A stretch of 47,581 nucleotides of DNA, taken from NCBI GenBank assembly GCA_027451445.1, contig DAIDJG010000125.1, positions 1 to 47,581 of the forward strand, given 5' to 3'. This document shows positions 25,615 through 34,450 of this stretch, one piece after another. Source of the stretch: Singulisphaera sp. Lineage in GTDB: Bacteria > Planctomycetota > Planctomycetia > Isosphaerales > Isosphaeraceae. Each line of letters starts with the position of its first letter. The stretch's first letter is position 1. The position numbers and the translations under genes were made by a program. The notes under the pieces are model-generated. The model was not told the DNA's origin and did no database searches. It saw only the letters and a program-made list of their open reading frames with translations.

Positions 25615-26561
25615 AAGTATTAATTGCCGAAGACAACGCCCCGTCGGCTTTGTACCTGCGCCGCACGCTCGAGAGTTTGGGGCATCAAGTCATCGTCACC
25701 CTGGACGGTGAGCAGGCGTGGGAGGTGATCCAGAAAGAGCGAGTGCCTCTGTTGATCTCGGACTGGATGATGCCCAGGATGGACGGCCTCGAGCTCTGCC
25801 GCCGAATTCGAGGTCGAGTCGGTTGTGACTACACCTACATCATCCTGCTGACGTTGAAACACCTCCGCGAGGAGCGTCTGGAAGGTTTACGCGCGGGTGC
25901 CGACGACTTCATTACCAAACCGCCCCATCCTGACGAATTGGCCATTCGCATGGAGATCGCCGGCCGCATTCTGGGCGTCCAGGAGGCGCTCGCGCGACAG
26001 AACGCGCGGCTCGCCGAGCTCGCCACGACCGACGACTTGACGGGCCTCAAGAACCGTCGCCGGTTCCACGAGGACCTGAACGTTTTCTTCTCACTCTCGG
26101 CGCGTCGGTCGGAGCCGCTTTCGCTGGTGATGATCGACCTCGACCAGTTCAAGGCGTACAACGACTCGTTCGGCCACCCCGCGGGCGACCTGATCCTCAG
26201 CGCCCTGGCGGAGATTCTGCGGGAGAACATCCGCGAGCATGACGTGGCCGCACGCTACGGCGGCGAGGAATTCGTGGTCCTGCTCCCATCAACCGACGCC
26301 CACGAGGCGAACGCTCTTGCCGAACGACTTCGGGAGCGGATCGAAAACCGAGGTTGGCCGCTTCGAGGCGTGACCGCCAGCCTCGGCGTCGCCACCTCGG
26401 GGCCGACGATCGCAAGCATCGAAGCCCTCATCGAGGCTGCCGATCAGGCGCTTTACCTCGCGAAGCGGAAAGGGCGCAATCGCGTCTGCCGGTACGACCC
26501 CACCGTCGAAGGGACACCCCACGCCGGAACGCGTCGGCCGGTCGGGCCCTGGATCGGGTGA
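25611..26561 (+). CDS. Response regulator diguanylate cyclase (REC-GGDEF)
   Basis: 316 residues. The receiver domain (1-120) has phosphoacceptor D51 (LLISDWMMPRMDG), T81 and K103 (FITKPP). A helical linker leads to a GGDEF domain with TTDDLTGLKNRR, MIDLDQFKAYND and an intact GGEEF (217-221). RxxD (REHD, 208-211) lies exactly five residues before it, a normal inhibitory I-site. So it should make c-di-GMP when phosphorylated and be product-inhibited. It overlaps the REC-REC-Hpt gene by ATGA, so the two are translationally coupled and may be phosphorelay partners. PilZ, a likely c-di-GMP reader, is encoded 2.3 kb away. Confidence 0.95.
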   Translation: MKVLIAEDNAPSALYLRRTLESLGHQVIVTLDGEQAWEVIQKERVPLLISDWMMPRMDGLELCRRIRGRVGCDYTYIILLTLKHLREERLEGLRAGADDFITKPPHPDELAIRMEIAGRILGVQEALARQNARLAELATTDDLTGLKNRRRFHEDLNVFFSLSARRSEPLSLVMIDLDQFKAYNDSFGHPAGDLILSALAEILRENIREHDVAARYGGEEFVVLLPSTDAHEANALAERLRERIENRGWPLRGVTASLGVATSGPTIASIEALIEAADQALYLAKRKGRNRVCRYDPTVEGTPHAGTRRPVGPWIG

Positions 26562-26618
26562 TCCACGGTATGAGGCGGTGAAACGCCCTGTAAGAGTCTG
26601 TCCCGGAAGTGGAGTGGA

Positions 26619-26751
26619 GCCGAAAAAAGGGGACTGGCTCCGAGTCTTCGAGGTGCCTGTCCCCTTTTTCCGGCGGAGCGGGAGGCATGGAAATGGGGAC
26701 AGGCACCGTCCGATGACGTCCGGCGCCAGTCCCCATTTCCACGCCTCCCGC
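26619..26751. repeat. Pair of REP/REPIN-like palindromes between convergent genes
   Basis: Two adjacent imperfect palindromes share the core GGGGACWGGC. Unit 1 (26619-26674) runs from GCCGAAAAAAGGGGACTGGC to GTGCCTGTCCCC-TTTTTCCGGC. Unit 2 (26678-26751) has longer arms, GCGGGAGGC...GGGGACAGGC against GCGCCAGTCCCC...GCCTCCCGC. In both units one arm has CAGGC and the other CTGGC, leaving the same mismatch in the stem. This matches dispersed REP-type elements moved by RAYT transposases, none of which is in the window. It may also serve as a bidirectional terminator. Confidence 0.75.
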
Positions 26752-26762
26752 CGCGCTCCCGG

Positions 26763-28523
26763 TCATTTCTGCCCTAGCACGTAGACTGGGTCGAACGCCT
26801 TCGGTGCGCCTTTCAGGCACTCGATGCAGCGGCCGAGCAGCGCCAGCGTTGGCATATCGAAATCCTTATCATGCCCGCCCAGAAGCGGGTAAAGCGTGCG
26901 ACAGGCCGCGGCCCACTGTCCAGCCTCATACAGGGCGAGCCCGGATTGGTACGCATCCCGGAACCGGCTCCACGCATCGTCCGTCTCGGCCGCATGGAGC
27001 TCATACAACGCGACGATCCCGTCGATCCCCACGACCCGCGCACGGCAAAGCCTGCGCGTGGCGAACGCCCCCCCCAGGCGAGCATGAGTCGTTTCGGTAA
27101 CCAGAATCGGGACCCCCAACTGCTTGGTCGCACCCTCCACGCGACTCGCCAGGTTCACGGCATGCCCTTGCGGACCGTACATGAACTTCGACTTGCTCCC
27201 CGTATTCCCCACCAGGGCCTGGCCGGTGTTCAATCCGATGCCAACGCTGATCGTGCCGCCGAGCCGGTCCTTCCAGAGAAGATCCAGCTTCGGCAGCTCG
27301 GCACGCATCGACAGCGCTGCGCGGCAGGCGAGGAGCGCGTGCTCGGGCTGGTCGGCCGGCGCGTTCCAGAGCGCCATCATGCCGTCGCCGCTGTAGGCAA
27401 CGACCGTGCCTCCAAACTCGCGCACGCGCTCGGTCAAACGGTCCATGATGTCTTGTGCGAGCGAGCAGACCTCGCGCGGAGTGAGTCGTTCCGAGAACCG
27501 CGAGAACCCGCGCAGGTCGCTGAACAGAATGGTCACCTCGCGTTCCCGCCCTTCCAGCAGGTTCGGGTCGCGGTCGAGCTCGCGTGCCAGCTCCGTGGAG
27601 AAGAACTGCTCAAACTGAACCCTCCGGCGGGCCGCGTCGGCCTCGCTCTGCACCCGCGCGAGACCCGCCCCCACCGACGCCGCGAGCACTTGCACAAGCT
27701 GCGCTTCGAGCGGGCGAATCCCCAGTCCCGCTGAGCCCATGCGGCGCAACCGGGCTCCATAGACGATCCCGACAACCGCTTCGTTTTCATTAAAGACCGG
27801 CGCAGCCACCACGGCCCCCAACCCCATGAGGCTGCGCGTTGCCGAGTCGCCGGAAGGATCCTGGTAAAACGTCACGCGTTCTTGAAACACGCGATCAACA
27901 ACGGTCTGGCTGTAACCCGATTCGACCGTCGCATCCGCCTCGTGCCGCGCCAGGATCTCCCAACGATTCTCGCGCCGAAGCAAGACCAGGCCAAAATCCA
28001 GCCCGATCATCTCGACCACGGCGCGAGCCGTCTGGCGAAAGAACTCGCCCGAAGACGCCGACGCGCGCTGCACCAGCACCAGCGCTTCGAACCAACGCGC
28101 CAGCATCTCGGCGCTCACCTGCGTCTCGCCGAGCGCGAAACTACCGATCGTCTGGGTGACACCCGGCCGGATCGGCTTCGCGATCGTCCGCAGGTTGTCT
28201 TCGGCCGCAGCTTCCTGCGTTTCCTCGATCTGAAGAATCGTCTCGCCGAGCGTCAATCGAACCGGAGAGGGAAGCTCCCGGTTCATGCCGGGCTGCAAGG
28301 TCTCGCCACTCGCCAGGTTGACCGGCACCTTTTTACTCAGGTTTTCGATCCGAACCTTGCCCGCCGCCAGCTCCTCGATCCGCAAGTGATCGCCGGACAC
28401 ATAAAGATCCGGCAGAACCTTGCGGGGAGTCAACCCCTGGGGATTGCGGCCAAAGATCAGTGGCCCCCGATCGTGGTTGCAGCGCTCTTGATTGTTCTTA
28501 TACGATATATAGATCGTGAGCAT
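26763..28523 (-). CDS. FHA-GAF class III adenylate/guanylate cyclase
   Basis: 586 residues from ATG 28523; the frame continues to 28745, but the extra 74 residues look non-coding. Domains: an FHA fold (~1-110, LIFGRNPQG and DLYVSGDHLRIEE), a GAF domain (~150-310), a coiled linker (~310-330) and a class III cyclase domain. The two metal Asp are in LFSDLRGFSRFSE and YSGDGMMALWN, and FMYGPQGHAVNLASR carries the Asn and Arg of the active site, so it should be active. cAMP is more likely than cGMP but this is not certain. It is cytoplasmic. The FHA part suggests control by a Ser/Thr kinase, and the neighbouring cNMP-binding ferredoxin is an obvious effector. Confidence 0.9.
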   Translation of the reverse strand: MLTIYISYKNNQERCNHDRGPLIFGRNPQGLTPRKVLPDLYVSGDHLRIEELAAGKVRIENLSKKVPVNLASGETLQPGMNRELPSPVRLTLGETILQIEETQEAAAEDNLRTIAKPIRPGVTQTIGSFALGETQVSAEMLARWFEALVLVQRASASSGEFFRQTARAVVEMIGLDFGLVLLRRENRWEILARHEADATVESGYSQTVVDRVFQERVTFYQDPSGDSATRSLMGLGAVVAAPVFNENEAVVGIVYGARLRRMGSAGLGIRPLEAQLVQVLAASVGAGLARVQSEADAARRRVQFEQFFSTELARELDRDPNLLEGREREVTILFSDLRGFSRFSERLTPREVCSLAQDIMDRLTERVREFGGTVVAYSGDGMMALWNAPADQPEHALLACRAALSMRAELPKLDLLWKDRLGGTISVGIGLNTGQALVGNTGSKSKFMYGPQGHAVNLASRVEGATKQLGVPILVTETTHARLGGAFATRRLCRARVVGIDGIVALYELHAAETDDAWSRFRDAYQSGLALYEAGQWAAACRTLYPLLGGHDKDFDMPTLALLGRCIECLKGAPKAFDPVYVLGQK

Positions 28524-28864
28524 CTTAACAATACGTCGCCGAGCGCCGAGGTCGGTCAGCTTCCGTGGGCTGTCCACACCACCCAATGATATCAGTCGTG
28601 GCACTCGGGAACCAGCGGACGAGGCGTTGCTCGGTTCCGACCGCTCACCAACGGAAGAAGCGGCGAGCGTCGTACCGCCTCCCGGTCCCACGATCAGAAC
28701 CTGGTCCTCGGCGAGGCTGCCGCTGGCGTAGTCCCGTGCGGTCACCCCGACTGCCGAAGAGGCTCCGCGACCGGGAACCGCTCAGCGCAATAGCCGCGGC
28801 GACGTTTTGAGAGAGGAGGTGGCTGTCGAGCCTTTTTGCCAACCCCCGGAGCGAGCAAGGCGCG
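28524..28864. other. Intergenic stretch upstream of the cyclase gene
   Basis: About 340 bases. The frame of the cyclase stays open through most of it, but no start there has a better ribosome-binding site. A small GGCT/AGCC hairpin followed by TTTTT lies near 28821-28837 on the plus strand, with no plus-strand gene before it. Confidence 0.4.
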
Positions 28865-29272
28865 TTAGCGCCAGATCACCTGGTCCGCCTCTTCGGGTTC
28901 GGCTTCCAGGAACGTAGCGTCGAGCTGCTTGCCGTGGGTCGCGACCTTGAAAAACTCGAAGGGGCAGGTCGGCCGGAAACGGAGTCGGACGACGTACGAG
29001 ACTCGGTGCAGTAATAGCCCTTTTCGGACTTTCTTGGCTCCGACAACCAGGGTCTGAATCCAGGCCGTTCGTGCGGGCTGCTCCAGACAGATCCAGGCGG
29101 CTTGTTTCACAGGCGGGCAGTCCTCGGTGAACACCAAAGCCCCGGATTGGCTGATGTTCGCGATCTGCGCGGCGGTTTGCACCTTCTCTTCACCGACGCG
29201 CCAGCCCAATCGCCCCTCATTGGGAACCGTAGGATAGCGTGCGGAGTCTCGTTCGTCGGAGGAGTGAGCCAT
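28865..29272 (-). CDS. PilZ-domain protein
   Basis: 135 residues from ATG 29272 (AGGTGA 8 bases upstream); GTG 29284 is also possible. The c-di-GMP-binding signature is present as RDSAR (RxxxR) and, ~30 residues on, NISQSG (D/NxSxxG), followed by a beta-barrel-like region ending FRPTCPFEFFKVAT, a form common in planctomycetes. It is soluble, with no other domain. It is probably a small c-di-GMP receptor acting on an unknown partner. It follows and overlaps or abuts the 64-residue gene. A diguanylate cyclase is encoded nearby. Confidence 0.8.
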   Translation of the reverse strand: MAHSSDERDSARYPTVPNEGRLGWRVGEEKVQTAAQIANISQSGALVFTEDCPPVKQAAWICLEQPARTAWIQTLVVGAKKVRKGLLLHRVSYVVRLRFRPTCPFEFFKVATHGKQLDATFLEAEPEEADQVIWR

Positions 29273-29276
29273 GGAA

Positions 29277-29471
29277 TCATTCACCTAAAGTCGGCGCCAG
29301 GATCGCGATCAGTCGAATGCGTTGCTCTGAGGAAAGACGACCCTGCTCGAATCGCTGCTGGATATCTTCGATGTATTCTTCGACCACTTCCGACTTCCCT
29401 GGGAAGTAGGGGTGCCTCGACACTCGGTACGCCACACGCTCGAGGCTCTGATAATCTGGCATCGCGACCAT
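29277..29471 (-). CDS. Small hypothetical protein, operon partner of PilZ
   Basis: 64 residues from ATG 29471, which has AAGGAG six bases upstream; the GTG at 29495 lies before that site and is unlikely. The protein is helical and charged (DYQSLERVAYRVSRHPYF, SEVVEEYIEDIQQRFEQG, RLSSEQRIRLIAILAP), with no TM segment. I do not recognise the family. Its stop lies 4 bases before the PilZ ATG, so both are co-translated. It may be the direct partner of the PilZ protein. Confidence 0.7.
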   Translation of the reverse strand: MVAMPDYQSLERVAYRVSRHPYFPGKSEVVEEYIEDIQQRFEQGRLSSEQRIRLIAILAPTLGE

Positions 29472-29592
29472 GCCATGCTCCTTCTTGAGCAACACGAACC
29501 ACTCAACACGTCCCTCTTAAAAACTTATAGATTGAATCCGGGCACCGTGCCGGGAATTCTTCACGATGCTGGCGAGGTGTCCTCGAAACGGA

Positions 29593-30774
29593 TCAGGATT
29601 CCGCCCGATCAGGCGAAATCGCGGGTACCGTCGGCATGGGCTGCATTCCATTAAGGACAACGCGGCTCATAAGAATCAGGTGATCGCCCGCTTTCACAGG
29701 CCCGGCCTCGTCGTCAATGGGGTTCAGAATCATCTCTTCGCCGCGCTGGAGGCCGACCAGGAGACACGACCGCCGATCGTCGCGATAAGCCAGGAACATC
29801 GTGGCGATTTCGACAAAGTTGCGTCCGACCATCTCATCAGGGACTGGATAGAGGTACATCTCATTGGCGTTGCGGTTGACGGTCAGCAACTCTTGATAGA
29901 CGCGCGTCATACCGTGATAAATCGCGGTCCGAGCCAGCAGGCGCAGTCCGAGTTCGTCTGAGGCGATGATCTCATCCGCGCCGGCCTTGAGTAAATGGAG
30001 GCGGTTATTAGGGTTGCGACATTCGACGGCGACGTTGGGTGTCATATCGGACCGGCAGATGTTGCGAATCGCGATGCACGTCAAAATGGATTTTCCATCG
30101 GCGTGTTCACCCTGGCGATCGTCGATAAGTACGACCACGGAGTGCGCCCGATGCACCCCTGCGCGGCGGAGGATGATCTCGCTGGTACAGTCGCCCTTGA
30201 CGAGGTAGACGCCGTTGAATGCCGGATCGTCCTGTTTGTCCGGAAGATCGATCTGCTCGATGTTGTCGTGGACGATCACGATGGGACGCTTTTCCTGGAT
30301 GACTTTGCTATGGACCTCGCGGATCCAGCCCAGACCACGTTGACCCCAGTTGCAAAGAACCAAATGGTTTTCCATCTCGAAGTGCGACATTTCGCCTTTC
30401 CTCAATTGGTTGGCGACCAGGACCGAGGCCACCGCTCCGGTAAACAAGCCCGCAAGACCCACTCCCGTACTGAGCACGAGCATCGCGAAGATGCGGCCCC
30501 ATGTCGTCTTGGGTGCGCTCTCCAGGCCGCTGAAGAGCATGACCCAGACGCTCCAGAACGACTCGGTCAAGGTATCGAACCCGGGGTTGTCCCCGCGCTC
30601 CGCCAGATGAATCCCCACCGCGCCCACGATCCAGGCCAGCGTCATCCCCAAAATCAGCCGAAGAAACTGGTAACGGTGCCAGCGCGCCAGCGCGGCGATG
30701 ACGCGCTCGCGTCTCGAGCTCTGCTCGTCGTCCTCGTCGCGAGTCGATGCGGCGACCAGCCAGGTTCTCGCCAT
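29593..30774 (-). CDS. Two-TM ion-channel-like protein with RCK/TrkA domains and an unusual filter
   Basis: 393 residues. TM1 is LRLILGMTLAWIVGAVGIHL (39-58). A pore helix (TESFWSVWVMLFSGLE) follows, then TM2 (IFAMLVLSTGVGLAGLFTGA, 95-114). Where potassium channels have TVGYGD, this protein has FSGLESAP (81-88), so it is not a standard K+ channel. A cytoplasmic RCK/TrkA-N domain starts at HLVLCNWGQRG (137-147), with a degenerate nucleotide-binding glycine motif, and a TrkA-C-like domain closes the chain (ending LKAGDHLILMS-type). ATG 30774 has a weak Shine-Dalgarno. It is likely a gated cation channel of an atypical RCK class; ion selectivity cannot be read. Confidence 0.8.
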   Translation of the reverse strand: MARTWLVAASTRDEDDEQSSRRERVIAALARWHRYQFLRLILGMTLAWIVGAVGIHLAERGDNPGFDTLTESFWSVWVMLFSGLESAPKTTWGRIFAMLVLSTGVGLAGLFTGAVASVLVANQLRKGEMSHFEMENHLVLCNWGQRGLGWIREVHSKVIQEKRPIVIVHDNIEQIDLPDKQDDPAFNGVYLVKGDCTSEIILRRAGVHRAHSVVVLIDDRQGEHADGKSILTCIAIRNICRSDMTPNVAVECRNPNNRLHLLKAGADEIIASDELGLRLLARTAIYHGMTRVYQELLTVNRNANEMYLYPVPDEMVGRNFVEIATMFLAYRDDRRSCLLVGLQRGEEMILNPIDDEAGPVKAGDHLILMSRVVLNGMQPMPTVPAISPDRAES

Positions 30775-31088
30775 GTTGCGTGATCACAGGGGTTTAAGGT
30801 CAAAAGCGACCGACGGACCGCGATCCTTCCCTCGCCACTCAGCCGGCAGGGAGTGTTTGAAAAAGGCTGAATCGCCCGAGCCCGACGACGAGCGCTGACC
30901 TTCATCCGTCATGCCACGATCGGCTCTTTGTCGGATTCACCGATCGTGGCTCTCAAGAATTTACTTATAAGCAACCGAGCAATTCGAGCGTCCCAGCGCC
31001 GGATCACTCAGGAGGACTCACGCACCACGGGCTTAAGTCGCACCGCAAATACTGGACCGTCCACGACCGAGCAGCGGAATGCGCCAAC
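30775..31088. other. Intergenic region upstream of the channel gene
   Basis: About 314 bases with no gene. It holds an 11-bp perfect inverted repeat at 30913-30950 (separate entry) and the 3' side of the ppdK terminator at its right edge. The channel promoter should lie here, but I cannot place it. Confidence 0.4.
30913..30950. repeat. 11-bp perfect inverted repeat
   Basis: GCCACGATCGG (30913-30923) and CCGATCGTGGC (30940-30950) are exact reverse complements with a 16-base loop. It lies ~140 bases upstream of the channel gene. No T-tract follows on either strand. It could be an operator or an RNA hairpin. Confidence 0.55.
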
Positions 31089-31121
31089 AAAAAAGGCCGA
31101 CGGGGGTAGCCCGGCGGCCTT
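31089..31121 (-). terminator. Intrinsic terminator of ppdK
   Basis: On the minus strand AAGGCCG (31115-31121) pairs with CGGCCTT (31093-31099), with further G-C pairing inside, and is followed by a U-tract (six A at 31089-31094 on the plus strand). It lies ~40 bases after the ppdK stop, in the right orientation. Confidence 0.85.
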
Positions 31122-31161
31122 CGAAGGGAAACGGATTGCTCATAATCCGACGTCGGTCCGA

Positions 31162-33906
31162 TTAACGATCGCGGCTCACGACGCTCCCGTCCGCGAGTGC
31201 GGCCTGGGCGGCGGCGAGGCGGGCAATGGGAACGCGGAAGGGCGAACACGACACGTAGTCCATGCCCACCTTGTGGCAGAAGACCACGCTGTCCGGGTCG
31301 CCGCCGTGCTCGCCGCAAATGCCCACCTTGAGGTGTTCGCCGGCCTTCTCCTTGCGGGCCTTCCGACCCTTCTGGACGCCGATATCGATGAGCTGGCCCA
31401 CCCCGTTCACATCGATCGACTGGAACGGATCAACGGGGAGGATCTTCTCCCTGAGGTAAGTGTTCATGAAACCCTTGATGTCGTCACGGCTAAAGCCGAA
31501 CGTCATCTGGGTCAGGTCGTTGGTGCCGAACGAGAAGAACTCGGCCTCCTCGGCGATCCGGTCGGCCGTCAGGGCGGCGCGGGGGACTTCGATCATCGTG
31601 CCGATCAGGTACTCAACCTTCGTCCCCGCCTTCTTCATGACCTCTTCAGCCACGGCGATGGTCTTCTTCTTGAGGAGCGCGAGCTCCTCGACGGTGCCGA
31701 CCAGCGGGATCATGATCTCGGGCAAGACGGCGTGCCCGCGCTTCTGAACTTCGATCGCCGCCTCGATGATGGCACGGACCTGCATCTCGCCGATCTCGGG
31801 GTAGACGATCGGCAATCGGCAGCCTCGGAAGCCGAGCATCGGGTTGAACTCGTGCAGTTCCTCGACCCGATGCTTGATCTTTTCGATGCTGACCCCGATC
31901 TCCTTGGCGAGCTTCGCCTGCTCCTTCTCGTCGTGGGGCAGGAACTCGTGCAACGGCGGATCCAGCAGGCGAATGGTGACGGGGAGGCCCGCCATCGCCT
32001 CGAAGATGCCGATGAAATCGTTGCGCTGGAACGGCTCAAGTTCGTCGAGCGCCGCACGGCGAGCCGCGGTAGCGCGCTTGTTTCGCTTCTCGTCGCGCTC
32101 GGCCGCCGGAAGGTCCTTGTCCTCGGGCAACTCATCCCCACCATCGGCCAGGATCATCTTCCGCATCGGAAGGATGCGGTCTTCGCCAAAGAACATGTGC
32201 TCAGTGCGGCAGAGCCCAATCCCCTCGGCGCCGAACTCACGGGCCTTGGCCGAGTCCTTCGGCGTATCGGCGTTGGTGCGTACCTTGAGCGTCCGGACCT
32301 TGTCGGCCCATCCCATCAGCGTGGCGAAGTCGCCCGAAATCGTCGGTGCGACGGTCGGCACCTGGCCAATCATGACGTCGCCGGTGGTGCCGTTGATCGT
32401 CAGATACTCGCCGGCCTTCACCGTCTGGCCGGCAATGGTAATGGTCCCGGCCTTTTCGTTGATCTTGATCGCCTCGCAACCGACGATGCACGGCTTGCCC
32501 CACCCTCGGGCCACAACCGCCGCGTGGCTGGCCTTGCCGCCGGTGGACGTGAGAATGCCCTTCGCGAGGTGCATCCCCGCCACGTCCTCGGGGCTCGTTT
32601 CTTTACGAACCAGGAGGAGTGGCCGGTCCGGATGGGCATCGGCAATCACCACTGCCTCCTCGGCCGACAACACAACCTGGCCTGACGCCGCGCCCGGGCT
32701 CGCCGCGATGCCCTGGGCAACCGCCTTGACCTTCGCCTTGGGATCGAGCTGCGGCAGCAACAGGTGATTGAGGCTGTCGGGATTAACGCGCTGAATGGCC
32801 GTCTTCTCGTCGATCATGCCCTCGCGGACCATCTCGACGGCGATCTGGACGGCCGCGGTCCCGGTCCGTTTGCCGGTCCGGGTCTGGAGCATGTACAGCT
32901 TGCCTTCCTGGACGGTGAACTCGATGTCCTGCATTTCCTTGTAGTGTGACTCGAGTTTGCTGCGGATGCCCATGAGCTGCTTGTAGACGTCGGGCATGTC
33001 CGAATCGAGCTGGCTGATCGGCTCGGGGGTACGAATACCCGCGACCACGTCCTCGCCCTGCGCATTGATCAGGTAGTCGCCGTAGAAGACGTTCTCGCCC
33101 GTATTCGGGTCGCGCGTAAAGGCAACGCCCGTTCCGGAGCTGCCACCCATGTTACCGAAGACCATCGCCTGAACGTTGACCGCGGTCCCCTTGAGCCCGG
33201 TGATCCGTTCAATGCGGCGGTACTCGACGGCCTTCTTCCCCTCCCAGCTATTGAAGACGGCCATGATCGCCGCCCAGAGCTGCTGCTTCGGATCCTGAGG
33301 GAAGTCCGCGCCGGTGTGCTTCTTGTAAACCGCCTTGTACCGCTTGACCAGTTCCTTGAGGTCATCGGTCGAGAGGTCGGTGTCGAGGCTGACCTTCTTC
33401 TGCTCCTTGAGCGCGACGAGCTCGTGCTCGAAGTGCTCGTGGTCAACGCCCATGGCCGTCGAGCCGAACATATCGATGAGGCGGCGATAGCCGTCCCAGG
33501 CGAAGCGGTCGTTGCCGGTCTTCTTGGCCAGGCCCTCGACCGAGACGTCGGTCAGCCCAAGGTTGAGGATCGTGTTCATCATGCCCGGCATCGACAGCGC
33601 CGCGCCGGAGCGGACGGAAACGAGGAGCGGATTCGCCGGGTCGCCGAACTTGCTGCCGTACTCGTCCTCGACCTGTTTCAGGGCCGCTTCGACCTGCGGC
33701 TTGACGGCCTCGGGCAAATTCCGGCCGTTTTCATAGTACGCGGCGCATACCTCGGTGGTAATCGTAAAACCAGGGGGGACCGGGATGCCGATGACGCTCA
33801 TCTCGGCCAGGTTGGCACCTTTGCCGCCGAGCAGGGCCTTCATGTCTGCCTTGCCGTCAGCCTTGCCACCGCCGAAGGAGTAAACATACTTGTGCGTGTC
33901 GGACAT
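31162..33906 (-). CDS. ppdK: Pyruvate, phosphate dikinase
   Basis: 914 residues, close to the family length. It interconverts pyruvate, ATP and Pi with PEP, AMP and PPi in the cytoplasm, linking glycolysis and gluconeogenesis. The ATP-grasp part starts with GGKGANLAEM and has GGSSGTGVAFTRDP. The swivelling domain has TGGKASHAAVVARGWG, with catalytic His at 461. The PEP/pyruvate barrel has GIGLCRTEHMFF, FSFGTNDLTQMTFG and CGEHGGDP, with the catalytic Cys in the last motif. I chose ATG 33906 (MSDTHKYVY), with GGAG 11 bases upstream; TTG 33924 adds six residues. It is a single gene with its own terminator. No regulatory-protein gene is adjacent. Confidence 0.97.
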   Translation of the reverse strand: MSDTHKYVYSFGGGKADGKADMKALLGGKGANLAEMSVIGIPVPPGFTITTEVCAAYYENGRNLPEAVKPQVEAALKQVEDEYGSKFGDPANPLLVSVRSGAALSMPGMMNTILNLGLTDVSVEGLAKKTGNDRFAWDGYRRLIDMFGSTAMGVDHEHFEHELVALKEQKKVSLDTDLSTDDLKELVKRYKAVYKKHTGADFPQDPKQQLWAAIMAVFNSWEGKKAVEYRRIERITGLKGTAVNVQAMVFGNMGGSSGTGVAFTRDPNTGENVFYGDYLINAQGEDVVAGIRTPEPISQLDSDMPDVYKQLMGIRSKLESHYKEMQDIEFTVQEGKLYMLQTRTGKRTGTAAVQIAVEMVREGMIDEKTAIQRVNPDSLNHLLLPQLDPKAKVKAVAQGIAASPGAASGQVVLSAEEAVVIADAHPDRPLLLVRKETSPEDVAGMHLAKGILTSTGGKASHAAVVARGWGKPCIVGCEAIKINEKAGTITIAGQTVKAGEYLTINGTTGDVMIGQVPTVAPTISGDFATLMGWADKVRTLKVRTNADTPKDSAKAREFGAEGIGLCRTEHMFFGEDRILPMRKMILADGGDELPEDKDLPAAERDEKRNKRATAARRAALDELEPFQRNDFIGIFEAMAGLPVTIRLLDPPLHEFLPHDEKEQAKLAKEIGVSIEKIKHRVEELHEFNPMLGFRGCRLPIVYPEIGEMQVRAIIEAAIEVQKRGHAVLPEIMIPLVGTVEELALLKKKTIAVAEEVMKKAGTKVEYLIGTMIEVPRAALTADRIAEEAEFFSFGTNDLTQMTFGFSRDDIKGFMNTYLREKILPVDPFQSIDVNGVGQLIDIGVQKGRKARKEKAGEHLKVGICGEHGGDPDSVVFCHKVGMDYVSCSPFRVPIARLAAAQAALADGSVVSRDR

Positions 33907-34450
33907 CGGACGTACTAACTCCAAGAAGATCGCGTCGAACCCATCCTAGACCGCCGCGGACGCGTTTGGGCACGCGCGGTCTCCACTTTTGGTGTGGTGA
34001 AATCTCGTCAACTCATGAAACCGCAAAGAGTAACGTCTCACAGACCGCTCGTCAAGACGCCACCGCCCCAAACCCAGGGCCACTACGTTCTCGCGCCCGA
34101 GGCCGCACGTCCGAACTCCAACAGCGATGAGAGATCCCGAATGAAACGGGCGTCGGCCCCATCCGAACCCACCTTGTCCCGATGATGAGTCTTCGCGACA
34201 TGAAAACATCGCGCGTGGTCCCCGGCGTCGGCTCTCCACAGCGACTCCGCGCGCCACGAGGGATTGTCGGCATTTTGGTCCGTTGTTGAGCCCCTTCTCC
34301 AGGGCCATTCCGCAAAGCAACCATGGCGACGCCTTCCCACTGCGAGCTTTGCTCCGCGTGCCTCATCTGCGAGCACGCATCTTCGGCGCTATGACGCCAT
34401 ATATAGCTTAAAAACATGGAAAACACCTCCGATACTTACGAAATATCCCT

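Noticed and set aside
30928-32685. 585-codon open frame on the plus strand
   Set aside because: Antisense to ppdK, whose identity is certain.
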